This document shows, one piece after another, positions 8,999 to 17,432 of a DNA stretch of 64,000 nucleotides. The translations under genes were made by a program, and so were the position numbers. Source of the stretch: Alloyangia pacifica (GTDB lineage: Bacteria; Pseudomonadota; Alphaproteobacteria; Rhodobacterales; Rhodobacteraceae); the NCBI RefSeq assembly GCF_003111685.1, contig NZ_CP022189.1, positions 884,001 to 948,000 on the forward strand. Direction: 5' to 3'. Positions within the stretch are counted from its first letter, which is position 1. Every line of letters starts with the position of its first letter. Below the pieces are notes generated by a model. It saw only the letters and a program-made list of their open reading frames with translations. It was not told the DNA's origin and made no database searches.

Positions 8999-10414
8999 TC
9001 AGCTGCGGATCACCGCGCCCGGGTTCATGATCCCCACAGGGTCCAGCGCCGCCTTGATGGCGCGCATGGCGGCCAGCTTGGCCGGGTCGGAGTAACGCTC
9101 TAGATCGTCGACCTTCAGGCGGCCGATGCCATGCTCGGCGCTGACCGAACCGCCCATCTCGTGGACGAGATCGTGTACGCAGCGCTGCACATCGGCGCGG
9201 ACATCGACGTAGTCCTGCTTTTTCCGGCCCTTCGGGGGGAAGACATTGTAATGCAGATTGCCGTCGCCGAGGTGGCCGAAGCAGTTGACCCGGAATTCGC
9301 CGAGTTCTGCCAGCCTTGTCAGCCCGGTCTCGATGAACTCGGGCAGGGCGCTCAGCGGCAGCGAGACGTCATGGCTGGCGATGGCGCCGATGTGGCGGTT
9401 GGCCTCGGGGATGCGCTCGCGGATGTCCCAGAACTGCTGCGCCTGCGCCTCGGACTGGGCCACCAGCCCGTCACTGACGAGGCCAGCCTCCATGCCGGCG
9501 GTAAAGAGGGCCTCGAGCGCCGTCTCCGGGTCCATGCCCTGCGCGAGGCCGAGCTCGACCAGAACGCACCACCCCGGTGCTTCGGCAAAGGGTTGGCGCA
9601 CATCGGGGAGCGCCTCGGCAATAAAGTCGAATCCCATGCGCCCGATGAGCTCGAAGGCGCTGACCATCTCGCCGAGCTGTTCGCGGGCCAGCGCCAGCAG
9701 GCTGAGCGCGGCGGCGGGGCTTTCGACGGCCAGCAGCGCGGTGCCGGTGGCGGCGGGCACCGGAGAGAGCTTGAGCGCGGCGGCGGTGATCACCCCCAGC
9801 GTGCCCTCGGCGCCGAGCAGCAGCCCGCGCAGGTCGTAGCCGGTGTTGTCCTTGCGCAGCCGTTTCAGCCCGTGCCAGATCGTGCCGTCGGGCAGCACGG
9901 CTTCCAGCCCGAGCACCTGCTCGCGGGCATTGCCGTAGCGCAGGACGTTGACGCCGCCGGCGTTTGTCGAGAGCAGCCCGCCGATCCGCGCGGTGCCCTC
10001 GGAGGCGAGCGAGAGCGGGAAAAGGCGGTTCCCCTCCAGCGCGGCAGCCTGCACGTCGGCCAGCACCGCGCCGGCTTCGGCGACAAGCACGTTCTCCTCG
10101 GGGTAGCTGGCGCGTATGGCCGTCATGCGCTCGAGCGAGAGGATCAGCGGGGCGGGGCCGTCGGGGGCGATCTGCCCGCCGACGAGCCCGGTGCCGCCTC
10201 CGTAGGGCAAGAGGCCGACGCGGGCCGCTTTGCAGGCGCGGGTGATGGCCGAGACCTCTTCGACGTTGCGCGGCAGCGCCACCCAGCCCGAGATGCCCAG
10301 CCAGCGGCCGCGCGGCTCTTCGAGGTAGCGCGGCTCGGTGCGGCGCAGCGTGCCCTCGGGCAGCGCGCGGCTCAGGGTCTCGGCAAAGGCGTCATCGGCG
10401 GGATTGAGGGGCAT
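8999..10414 (-). CDS. FAD-binding oxidoreductase, D-2-hydroxyacid / D-lactate dehydrogenase family
   Basis: 471 residues from ATG 10414 (GGAG six bases upstream). N-terminal PCMH-type FAD domain with PYGGGTGLVGG, RIGGLLSTNAGG and the GAEGTLGVIT loop; C-terminal FAD-oxidase cap with HLGDGNLHYNVF and SAEHGIGRLK, which carry the metal and substrate residues of D-lactate and D-2-hydroxyglutarate dehydrogenases. It oxidises a D-2-hydroxy acid and passes electrons to an acceptor protein or quinone. Its start overlaps the transporter gene by 23 bases and it is last in a three-gene operon with a D-amino-acid-dehydrogenase-like enzyme. Confidence 0.92.
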   Translation of the reverse strand: MPLNPADDAFAETLSRALPEGTLRRTEPRYLEEPRGRWLGISGWVALPRNVEEVSAITRACKAARVGLLPYGGGTGLVGGQIAPDGPAPLILSLERMTAIRASYPEENVLVAEAGAVLADVQAAALEGNRLFPLSLASEGTARIGGLLSTNAGGVNVLRYGNAREQVLGLEAVLPDGTIWHGLKRLRKDNTGYDLRGLLLGAEGTLGVITAAALKLSPVPAATGTALLAVESPAAALSLLALAREQLGEMVSAFELIGRMGFDFIAEALPDVRQPFAEAPGWCVLVELGLAQGMDPETALEALFTAGMEAGLVSDGLVAQSEAQAQQFWDIRERIPEANRHIGAIASHDVSLPLSALPEFIETGLTRLAELGEFRVNCFGHLGDGNLHYNVFPPKGRKKQDYVDVRADVQRCVHDLVHEMGGSVSAEHGIGRLKVDDLERYSDPAKLAAMRAIKAALDPVGIMNPGAVIRS

Positions 10415-11396
10415 TGCGGTCTCCGTTGTCTGTGCCGGTGATAGCGGCCTGATCGGCAAAGCCAACCCCTGCGGCGCGGGCGCGGCGGTAGAGCGGGGTC
10501 ATCAGCAGCGGGGTCAGGAACATGGGCACCTGGTAGCAGCCGATGAACAGCAGCAGCGGGTCGGTCACCTGCGCCGGCAGGGCGACGAGGAAGATGCCGA
10601 TGTTGCGGTTGCCGGCGATCATCGCCAGCGCGTCGAGCGCCTCGCCGCCCCCGCCGCGCCCGCGCAGCCAGAGGATCAGCGCCTGCGGGCCAAGGTTCGC
10701 GGCAAAGGCCAGGGCCATCCAGCCTGCCAGCTCGAGCGGGCGCTCCAGCAGGGCGGGGCGGATCTCGGAGGTGAGGGCAAGCACGATGGTGGTCATCAGG
10801 AGCGCCGAGGCGCCGTCGAGCCGGGCCAGGGCCGCGGGGCCGGGGCGCGGCAGCAGGCGCGGGCGGAGCGCGAAGGCCAGCCCGGTCGCTGCGAGGATGA
10901 CCAGCAGCAACTTCAGCGCGGCGCCGAGAATGCCCGCAGCACCGCCGAAGGCAGGCAGCAGGGCGAAGACCGGCAGGGTGGTGGCGGGCAGGATCAGCAT
11001 GCCGAGGATCAGCATGCGCAGCGCCGGGCCGGGCGCGCCGCCGACCATGAGCGTCAGGTTCGGGCTGCTGGCCAGGGGTGCCGCGGCCATGAGCAGGATC
11101 AGCGCCAGCGCCGCGGGGCTTTGCAGCAGGCCGAAGGCGGCGGCGAGGGCGATCAGAACCAGCGGGCAGAGCAGCTGGAAGACCAGCAGCGCCCCGAGCG
11201 TGCCGCGCAGGTGATGCACCGCGCCGAGCGCCGCGCGCGGGCCGATGCGCAGCGCCGCGACGAAGAGCATCAGCGCGACCAGTTCCGACAGCCACGGCCG
11301 CACGACCTGCGCCGCCTGCGGCAGGGCGATGCCGAAGGCGAGGCCGATGAGCATGAGCCAGCGGGCATGGCGGGCGAGGAACGGCAGGAGGCGCAT
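10392..11396 (-). CDS. SBF/bile-acid:sodium symporter-like membrane transporter
   Basis: 334 residues with about nine to ten hydrophobic helices, a BASS/SBF-like pattern; the MIAGNRNIGIFLVALP segment matches the conserved helix of that superfamily. It probably imports or exports an organic anion with sodium or protons. It lies between two flavin dehydrogenases in one operon, so its cargo may be their substrate or product (inference). The start ATG is 13 bases after the upstream stop, and the 3' end overlaps the next gene. Unrelated transporter families with the same helix count cannot be fully excluded. Confidence 0.8.
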   Translation of the reverse strand: MRLLPFLARHARWLMLIGLAFGIALPQAAQVVRPWLSELVALMLFVAALRIGPRAALGAVHHLRGTLGALLVFQLLCPLVLIALAAAFGLLQSPAALALILLMAAAPLASSPNLTLMVGGAPGPALRMLILGMLILPATTLPVFALLPAFGGAAGILGAALKLLLVILAATGLAFALRPRLLPRPGPAALARLDGASALLMTTIVLALTSEIRPALLERPLELAGWMALAFAANLGPQALILWLRGRGGGGEALDALAMIAGNRNIGIFLVALPAQVTDPLLLFIGCYQVPMFLTPLLMTPLYRRARAAGVGFADQAAITGTDNGDRNAPQSRR

Positions 11397-11408
11397 CGCG
11401 GGCAGGGC

Positions 11409-12653
11409 TTACGAGAAGCGGTCCGGCGCGAAGGGCGCGAGATCCATGTTGGGCCTCTGCCCCGCAACCAATTGCGCCAGCAGCCGTCCGGTCTTGGGCC
11501 CCGCAGTGAGGCCGACGTGATCGTGTCCGAAGCCGACGTAGGCGCCCGCGAGGCCCGGCGCGGCGCCGATCACAGGCAGCGAGTCGGCGAGCGAGGGGCG
11601 GTGTCCCATCCATTCCACCTCGCGCGTCCAGGTGAGCCCCGGCATCGCTTTGCGAATGGAGCGGCGCAGCAGGTCGAAGGGCGCGGCGGAGGGCGGTGCG
11701 TCGAGCCCGCCGAATTCAACGATCCCGGCCAGGCGCAGGCGGCCTTCCATCGGGGTGGCGACGAACTTCTGCGCGGCGAACATGACGGGGGACTTCGGCA
11801 TGACCGACGGCTCCCAGAGTTCGAGGTGGCAGCCGCGCTCGCTCTCCAGCGGCACATTGAGGCCAAGGCGCCTTGCCAGCGGGCCGGACCAGACGCCGGT
11901 CGCGACCACCGCGGCATCGCAGGGCAGGGTTTCGCCGCCGATCCTGAGGCCAGTCAGCCTGCCACCGTCCTCGACGAAATCCCGCACCTCGCCGATCACC
12001 AGCCGCGCACCGAGGGTCTGGGCATGGGCGGCAAGGTCCTTCACGTAGTGCCCCGGGTCGGTGATGCGGCCGTGGTTCGGCTGGCGCACGCCGAGGGTGA
12101 AGTCGGCGCTCATCGCCGGGTCGTAGGCCTGGAAAGCGCCGTGCTCGAGCACCTCGTGCGCATAGCCGAGATCGCTTCGGGTCTTCCAGCCGAAGGCATC
12201 GGCCTCGAAGGCGGCGCGGTCGGGATAGGCAAAGACGTAATCCGACGGGATGAGCCATTTCTCTGCCGGGGTGCCGCCGGCGAGCGCGAGGTGATCCGCG
12301 AGGCTGTCGCCGAGCAAGGGCGCGATGGCGCGGGCGCGGGTCAGGGCGGCCTCGGCGTTCGCATGGGACATGTAGCGCATCAGCCAAGGCATCAGCCTGG
12401 GCAAGTAGGACCAGCGCAGGAACAGCGGCTGGTCGGGGTCGAGCAGCATTTTCGGCGCCTTTTTCCAGAGCCCCGGCCCGGTCACCGGCAGCACCCCCGC
12501 CGCGGCGAGCACCCCGCCATTGCCGTGGCTGGTGCCCGAGGCCGGGCCTTCGCGGTCGATCAGCACCACCTCGTGCCCGGCGCGGCGCAACTCGATCGCC
12601 GTGCTCACACCCACGATGCCCGCGCCGATCACCGCCACCGTCTTCGTCATCAT
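11409..12653 (-). CDS. FAD-dependent oxidoreductase, D-amino acid dehydrogenase (DadA) family
   Basis: 414 residues. N-terminal Rossmann motif for FAD (AVIGAGIVGVSTAIELRRAGHEVVLIDRE) and, near the C terminus, the second FAD-contact block AYVGFGHDHVGLTAGP. This is the DAO/DadA superfamily, which oxidatively deaminates D-amino acids or related imino acids to 2-oxo acids. Two ATG codons stand side by side at 12653 and 12650; either may be used. It heads an operon with a transporter and a D-2-hydroxyacid oxidase, suggesting catabolism of D-configured amino and hydroxy acids. Confidence 0.9.
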   Translation of the reverse strand: MMTKTVAVIGAGIVGVSTAIELRRAGHEVVLIDREGPASGTSHGNGGVLAAAGVLPVTGPGLWKKAPKMLLDPDQPLFLRWSYLPRLMPWLMRYMSHANAEAALTRARAIAPLLGDSLADHLALAGGTPAEKWLIPSDYVFAYPDRAAFEADAFGWKTRSDLGYAHEVLEHGAFQAYDPAMSADFTLGVRQPNHGRITDPGHYVKDLAAHAQTLGARLVIGEVRDFVEDGGRLTGLRIGGETLPCDAAVVATGVWSGPLARRLGLNVPLESERGCHLELWEPSVMPKSPVMFAAQKFVATPMEGRLRLAGIVEFGGLDAPPSAAPFDLLRRSIRKAMPGLTWTREVEWMGHRPSLADSLPVIGAAPGLAGAYVGFGHDHVGLTAGPKTGRLLAQLVAGQRPNMDLAPFAPDRFS

Positions 12654-12722
12654 CCGTACCCCGTTCGTGCGTCGGCGCCATAAGGCGACGTCGGGGGAGC
12701 ATGTGCAAGGGGGCGCGTGGGA

Positions 12723-13247
12723 CTAGTGCGGGAACCAGGCCGCCGCCGAGGCAACGCGGCCATGTTCGAGGTAGAAATCGTCGAGCTGCGGCGGGGCGTA
12801 ACCGGCGTCCTGCAACTGCACATGGGCCTGTCCACGGTGGTGGATCTGATGCTGGAAAAGGTGCAGCAGCAGCGGCTGGACCGTCTCGTGCACCGGGCCG
12901 GAGCGGCGCTGGGTGAGGCGGCTTTCCCTCAGCGTCTCTGGGGTCAGTGCCTCGCAGAGGGCGAGCAGGCGCAGGTCGGTCTTTGCCTGCTCTTCGGCGA
13001 GCTTTGCCGGGTCGTCGATCTGCGGGCGGTTCCAGAGCGAGAGCCCAAGCCCGCCGCGCTCCAAGGCGTCGATGTAATAGAGGTCGACCAGAAGGATGTG
13101 GTTCATCGTCAGGCTGAGCGAGGGGAAGAACCCAGGGCGGGGGTCGGTGAATTCCTCCTCGGTGAGCGCCGCGAGCACGGTGTAGAGCGTCTCGTTCGCC
13201 CAGGCGTTGTTGCGGGCCATCAGGGTGAAGGGCGTGGGCGCATGCAT
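12723..13247 (-). CDS. DinB-family four-helix protein
   Basis: 174 residues from ATG 13247, preceded by GGAGGATCC. The three-histidine metal site of the DinB/YfiT fold is visible: a His in SLTMNHILLVDLYY (about residue 50) and the HQIHHRGQAH cluster in the C-terminal helix. Members are putative metal-dependent enzymes, some using bacillithiol or mycothiol; the substrate here is unknown. It lies 69 bp upstream of the DadA-like gene on the same strand and could share its transcript. Confidence 0.9.
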   Translation of the reverse strand: MHAPTPFTLMARNNAWANETLYTVLAALTEEEFTDPRPGFFPSLSLTMNHILLVDLYYIDALERGGLGLSLWNRPQIDDPAKLAEEQAKTDLRLLALCEALTPETLRESRLTQRRSGPVHETVQPLLLHLFQHQIHHRGQAHVQLQDAGYAPPQLDDFYLEHGRVASAAAWFPH

Positions 13248-13398
13248 GGCGGATCCTCCGGGTGCCTGAGAGGAGCTTAGCGCAACAGAGGTGGGCGGCA
13301 AAATGATCATGCGGGTCGGCCGCGCGCCTTCACCCCCCACGCGCAAACGACAAGGGCCGGAGCTTTCGCCCCGCCCCGGAAGTCTCAGTCCAGATGGC

Positions 13399-14544
13399 TC
13401 ACATCGCGTCGCGGAACAGCGCCTCGAGGTTTTTCTCGGTCAGCTCGACGGGGTTGCCGCCGCAGGACGGATCCTTGATCGCGCCCTTGACCAACTCGGG
13501 GATCGCCGCCTCGGTCACGCCGAGCGCGGTCAGCCCCTTGGGCACGCCGAGGCTGTCGTTGAACTCATCCACGAAGGCGCAGAAGCCGTCGAAGCCGCCC
13601 TCGATGCCGAGATAGCCCGCCGCCTTGTCAAAGCGCTCGCGGATGGCGTCTGCGTTGAATTTCAGCACCGCGGGCATGCAGACCGCGTTGGTGGTGCCGT
13701 GGTGGGTGCCAAAGACCGCGCCGATGGGGTGGCTCATCGCGTGGATCGCGCCGAGACCCTTCTGGAAGGCGGTGGCGCCCATGGCGGCAGCGCTCATCAT
13801 CTGGGCGCGCGCCTCGATGTCGCTGCCGTCGGCATAGGCGCGGGGCAGGTACTCGATCACCAGCCGCATGCCTTCGAGCGCGATGCCCTGCGACATCGGA
13901 TGGTAGTGCGGCGAGGAGAAGGCTTCGACGCAATGGGCAAAGGCGTCAAGCCCGGTTCCGGCGGTGATCGCCTTGGGCATGCCGACGGTCAGTTCCGGAT
14001 CGCAGATCACCACGGCAGGGAGCATCTTGGGATGGAAGATGATCTTCTTCTCGTGGCTCTCTGAGTTGGTGAGCACGCCGGCGCGGCCGACCTCGGAGCC
14101 GGTGCCCGCGGTGGTCGGCACGGCGACGATGGGGGCGATCGCGTCGGCATCAGCGCGGGTCCACCAGTCGCCGATATCCTCGAAGTCCCAGACGGGCCGC
14201 GACTGACCGGCCATGAAGGCCACGCATTTGCCCAGATCGAGGCCGGAACCGCCGCCGAAGGCGATGACGCCGTCATAGCCGCCGGCGTTGTAGGCCGCCA
14301 CGCCCGCGGCAAGGTTGCGCTCGTTTGGATTGGGATCGACGTCCGAGAACAGACCGCAGTCGATGCCCGCCTTTTCCAGCACCGCGATGGTGCTCTCGGT
14401 GACCGGCAGTGCGGCAAGGCCGCGGTCGGTGACCAGCAGCGGCTTGGTGATGCCGGCCTGCGCGCAGGCGGCGGGCAGTTCCGCGATGCGGCCCGCGCCG
14501 AACTTGATGGCGGTGGGGTAGGACCAGTTGGCGGTCAGGCTCAT
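13399..14544 (-). CDS. Iron-containing alcohol dehydrogenase
   Basis: 381 residues of the group III (Fe-dependent) alcohol dehydrogenases. NAD-binding GGGSGLDLGK and the PTTAGTGSE loop are present. The metal ligands fit an Asp and His in GTGLDAFAHCVEAF, a His in GLGAIHAMSHPIGAVFG and the following THHG histidine. ATG 14544 overlaps the aldehyde dehydrogenase stop (ATGA). It is the last gene of the long TRAP/glutamine-synthetase-like operon. Together with the aldehyde dehydrogenase it could oxidise a (gamma-glutamylated) amino alcohol stepwise to a carboxylate; this pathway assignment is inference. Confidence 0.93.
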   Translation of the reverse strand: MSLTANWSYPTAIKFGAGRIAELPAACAQAGITKPLLVTDRGLAALPVTESTIAVLEKAGIDCGLFSDVDPNPNERNLAAGVAAYNAGGYDGVIAFGGGSGLDLGKCVAFMAGQSRPVWDFEDIGDWWTRADADAIAPIVAVPTTAGTGSEVGRAGVLTNSESHEKKIIFHPKMLPAVVICDPELTVGMPKAITAGTGLDAFAHCVEAFSSPHYHPMSQGIALEGMRLVIEYLPRAYADGSDIEARAQMMSAAAMGATAFQKGLGAIHAMSHPIGAVFGTHHGTTNAVCMPAVLKFNADAIRERFDKAAGYLGIEGGFDGFCAFVDEFNDSLGVPKGLTALGVTEAAIPELVKGAIKDPSCGGNPVELTEKNLEALFRDAM

Positions 14545-15920
14545 TTCGTCACCTTCTTGAGATGGTAGGACTTGGGGCGGGTGAGGTTGTGGTAGCCGAT
14601 GACCGACAGGCCGCCGCCGCGACCGGTCTGCTTGCAGCCGGTCCAGCAGAGCCCCGGATCCAGATAGTCGGCGCGGTTCATGAAGACGGTGCCGGTCTCG
14701 ATGGCATCGCCGACCTTCTGCGCGCGCTCCACGTCCTGCGTCCAGAGCGAGGCGGTGAGGCCGAAGGGGCTGTCGTTCATCAGTGCGATGGCCTCGGCGT
14801 CGTCCTTCACCTTCATGATGCCGACCACCGGGCCGAAGCTCTCGTCGCGCATGACGCGCATATCATGGCTGACGTTCGTCAGGATCTGCGGCGTCAGATA
14901 GGCGGCGCCGTCATCCTCGGGGAAGGTGTCGATATGGGCCTTGGCCCCCATCTCCACCGCCTCTTTGATCTGCGCGCGGACTTCTTCGGCAAAGCGGACG
15001 TTGGCCATCGGTCCGATGGTGGTCGCCTCATCCAGCGGGTTGCCGAGCTTGTAGCCCTTCACCACCGCCACGGCCTTCTCGACGAAGGTGTCGAAGAGGC
15101 TCTCGTGGACGTAGATGCGCTCGATCCCGCAGCAGCACTGGCCGGAGTTGAACATGGCCCCGTCGATCAGCGTGTCGACGGCGGCATCCACATCCGCATC
15201 CTCCATCACGTAGCCCGGATCCTTGCCGCCGAGCTCGAGCCCGAGTCCGGTGAAGGTGCCCGCCGCGGCGCGTTCGATGGCCTTGCCGCCACCCACGGAG
15301 CCGGTGAAGTTGACGAAGTTGAAGATGCCCTCGGCGATCAGGGCCGAGGTGGTGTCATGGTCCAGATAGAGGTTCTGGAAGACCGCCTCGGGCACGCCGG
15401 CCTTGTGGAAGGCATTGGCCAGCCGCTCGCCCACGAGCAGCGTCTGCGTCGCGCCCTTCAGAACCACGGTGTTGCCCGCGATGAGCGCCGGGGCCACGGT
15501 GTTGATCGCGGTCATGTAGGGGTAGTTCCACGGCGAGACCACGAAGACCACGCCGTGCGGCACGCGCTTGATGTAGCGCTTGAAGGTCGCGTCCTCGCCG
15601 ACCTCGATGTCCGCGAGCGCGCCCTCGGCGATCTCGGCCATGTAGGAGGCGCGCTCGTTGAAACCGCCGAACTCGCCGCCGTAGCGGACCGGGCGGCCCA
15701 TCATCTGCGCCAGCTCAGGGACAATCTGATCGTTCTGCGCGCCGATCTCGGCGACGCCCTTCATCACCAGCTCGATGCGCTCGGCGAGCGGACGGGCAGC
15801 CCATTCCGCTTGCGCGATGCGTGCCGAGTTCGCGGCGTCGCGGGCCATGTCGAGGGTCAGGGTCTCGCGCGTTGCAAAAACCGAGCCGTCGATGGGCGAG
15901 ATATTTTTCAGGGTTGTCAT
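14541..15920 (-). CDS. Aldehyde dehydrogenase family protein
   Basis: 459 residues from ATG 15920, with GAGGAGG upstream; a longer frame to 16181 is only a shadow of the upstream gene. NAD-site motifs VSPWNYPYMTAINTVAPAL and FTGSVGGGKAIE are present, with the general-base Glu in LGLELGGKDPGYV and the catalytic Cys in MFNSGQCCCGIERIYV. The DESFGPVVGIMKV block is conserved. It lies 10 bp after the GS-like gene and overlaps the alcohol dehydrogenase. Similar enzymes oxidise gamma-glutamyl-aminoaldehydes (PuuC/IpuH role) in amine catabolism; the true substrate is unproven. Confidence 0.94.
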   Translation of the reverse strand: MTTLKNISPIDGSVFATRETLTLDMARDAANSARIAQAEWAARPLAERIELVMKGVAEIGAQNDQIVPELAQMMGRPVRYGGEFGGFNERASYMAEIAEGALADIEVGEDATFKRYIKRVPHGVVFVVSPWNYPYMTAINTVAPALIAGNTVVLKGATQTLLVGERLANAFHKAGVPEAVFQNLYLDHDTTSALIAEGIFNFVNFTGSVGGGKAIERAAAGTFTGLGLELGGKDPGYVMEDADVDAAVDTLIDGAMFNSGQCCCGIERIYVHESLFDTFVEKAVAVVKGYKLGNPLDEATTIGPMANVRFAEEVRAQIKEAVEMGAKAHIDTFPEDDGAAYLTPQILTNVSHDMRVMRDESFGPVVGIMKVKDDAEAIALMNDSPFGLTASLWTQDVERAQKVGDAIETGTVFMNRADYLDPGLCWTGCKQTGRGGGLSVIGYHNLTRPKSYHLKKVTK

Positions 15921-15930
15921 GGAAGCCTCC

Positions 15931-17292
15931 TCAGGCGCGCTCGAAGCCGCGCGCCAGCTCGTAGTCGGTGACCGCCTTGTCGAAGTCCTGCTGTTCGACG
16001 CGGGCGGCATGGGCGAAATGTTCGATGACGGTCTCGCCGAAGGCGTCGCGCAGCATTTCCGAGCCGGCAAAGGCCTCGATGGCGGCGCGCAGGGTGTTGG
16101 GGACATCCGGCACGTCGTCCATGCCATAGACGTCGCCCTGCGCGGGGGCAGGCAGCTCGAGCTTTTCCTCGATCCCGGCAAGACCCGCGGCCAGCTGCGC
16201 GGCGCAGGCGAGGTAGGGGTTCATGTCCGAGCCGGGAATGCGGCATTCGATGCGCACGCCCTTGGTGTCCTCGCCGACGAGGCGGAAGCCCGCGGTGCGG
16301 TTGTCCACCGACCAGGCGGTCTTGGTGGGCGCGAAGGTGCCGGGGGTGAAACGTTTGTAGCTGTTGATGTAGGGCGCAAGGAAAAGCGTCACGTCGGGCG
16401 CGTATTTCAGCAGGCCCGCAACGTAATGCTGCATGGTCTGCGACATGCCGTGCGCGCCGTCCTTGTCGTAGAAGGCATTGTCGGAGCCGCGGAACAGCGA
16501 CTGGTGGATATGCGCGGCGCTGCCGACCTTGTCGGCGTGCCACTTGGCCATGAAGGTGGCGCCGTGGCCTTGCTGATGAGCGATTTCCTTTACTGCGTGC
16601 TTGGAGATCGCGTGGTGGTCGGCGCAGGTCAGCGCGTCGGCGTAGCGGATGTTCAGCTCTTCCTGACCGTGCTCGGCCTCGCCCTTGGTGCATTCCACCG
16701 GCACGCCCATGGCGTAAAGGTGGTTGCGCACCGGGCGCAGCACGTATTCCTCGCGGCTGGTGAGCTGGATGGAATAGTCCTGGTTGTAGGGCGAGAGCGT
16801 CTCGAGATCGCGCCAACCGCTGTGACGGATCTCGTCGTACGACCGGGCGTAGAGGAAGAACTCCAGTTCGGTCGCCATCATCGGGGTTAGACCCATGGCC
16901 TCGGCGCGGGCAACCTGCTTTTGCAGGATCTGACGCGGCGACTCGGCGGCGGGGTGGCCGTGATGGTCGAGCACGTCGCACAGGATCATCGCCGTTCCCT
17001 CGAGCCAGGGCACAGGGCGCAGCGTGGCGAGGTCGGGCTTCATCACGTAGTCGCCGTACCCCGAGGCCCAGCTGGTAGAGGCGAAGCCCTCGGGGGTGCT
17101 CATCACGAGGTCGGTGGCAAAGAGATAGTTGCAGCAATGCGTTTCCTCGATCGCGTGCTCAAGGAAGTTGGAGACGTGGAAACGTTTGCCCTGCAGACGA
17201 CCCTGCATGTCCACGACGCAAACGAGGACGGTGTCGATCTCGCCGGCGCGCGCGGCGTTTTTCAGGTCGTCTAGGGTCAGGGGGGCGGTCAT
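15931..17292 (-). CDS. Glutamine synthetase-like gamma-glutamyl amide/amine ligase (PuuA/IpuC type)
   Basis: 453 residues of the glutamine synthetase superfamily. The ATP/glutamate-site blocks are visible: MMATELEFFLY (metal Glu), AEHGQEELNIRYADAL, the HADKVGSAAHIHQSL segment replacing the NGSGMH motif, and NSYKRFTPGTFAPTKTAW with the RIECRIPGSDMNPYLACAAQLAAG C-terminal part. This architecture is that of the ligases that gamma-glutamylate putrescine, isopropylamine or ethanolamine rather than housekeeping GlnA. The neighbouring aldehyde and alcohol dehydrogenases, TRAP transporter and formylglutamate-amidohydrolase-like enzyme support an amine-degradation role. A hairpin lies between dctP and this gene. 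Confidence 0.9.
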   Translation of the reverse strand: MTAPLTLDDLKNAARAGEIDTVLVCVVDMQGRLQGKRFHVSNFLEHAIEETHCCNYLFATDLVMSTPEGFASTSWASGYGDYVMKPDLATLRPVPWLEGTAMILCDVLDHHGHPAAESPRQILQKQVARAEAMGLTPMMATELEFFLYARSYDEIRHSGWRDLETLSPYNQDYSIQLTSREEYVLRPVRNHLYAMGVPVECTKGEAEHGQEELNIRYADALTCADHHAISKHAVKEIAHQQGHGATFMAKWHADKVGSAAHIHQSLFRGSDNAFYDKDGAHGMSQTMQHYVAGLLKYAPDVTLFLAPYINSYKRFTPGTFAPTKTAWSVDNRTAGFRLVGEDTKGVRIECRIPGSDMNPYLACAAQLAAGLAGIEEKLELPAPAQGDVYGMDDVPDVPNTLRAAIEAFAGSEMLRDAFGETVIEHFAHAARVEQQDFDKAVTDYELARGFERA

Positions 17293-17383
17293 TCCGCGGG
17301 CTCCTTGCTGGGCTTTTACGTGTCGCCGCGCGCGGGCGCGGAGATTTGATCAAATTATGCTGGCAGATTTATGTCAGGGGATC

Positions 17384-17410
17384 GGCCCCCGCAATAGCTG
17401 AGCGGGGGCC
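17384..17410. terminator. Strong hairpin in the dctP / GS-like gap
   Basis: Nine-base perfect arms GGCCCCCGC (17384-17392) and GCGGGGGCC (17402-17410) with a nine-base loop. On the minus strand it comes 22 bases after the dctP stop and before the GS-like start at 17292. It has no T-run. It is likely an mRNA-stabilising or partial-termination hairpin that lets the binding protein be made in excess, a common arrangement for periplasmic binding proteins. Confidence 0.6.
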
Positions 17411-17432
17411 AAAGGGGGTGCGGCGGCACGCC

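Noticed and set aside
10338..12683. 781-codon plus-strand open frame
   Set aside because: Antisense to the transporter and DadA-like genes; low-complexity Arg/Gln/Gly sequence typical of high-G+C shadow frames.
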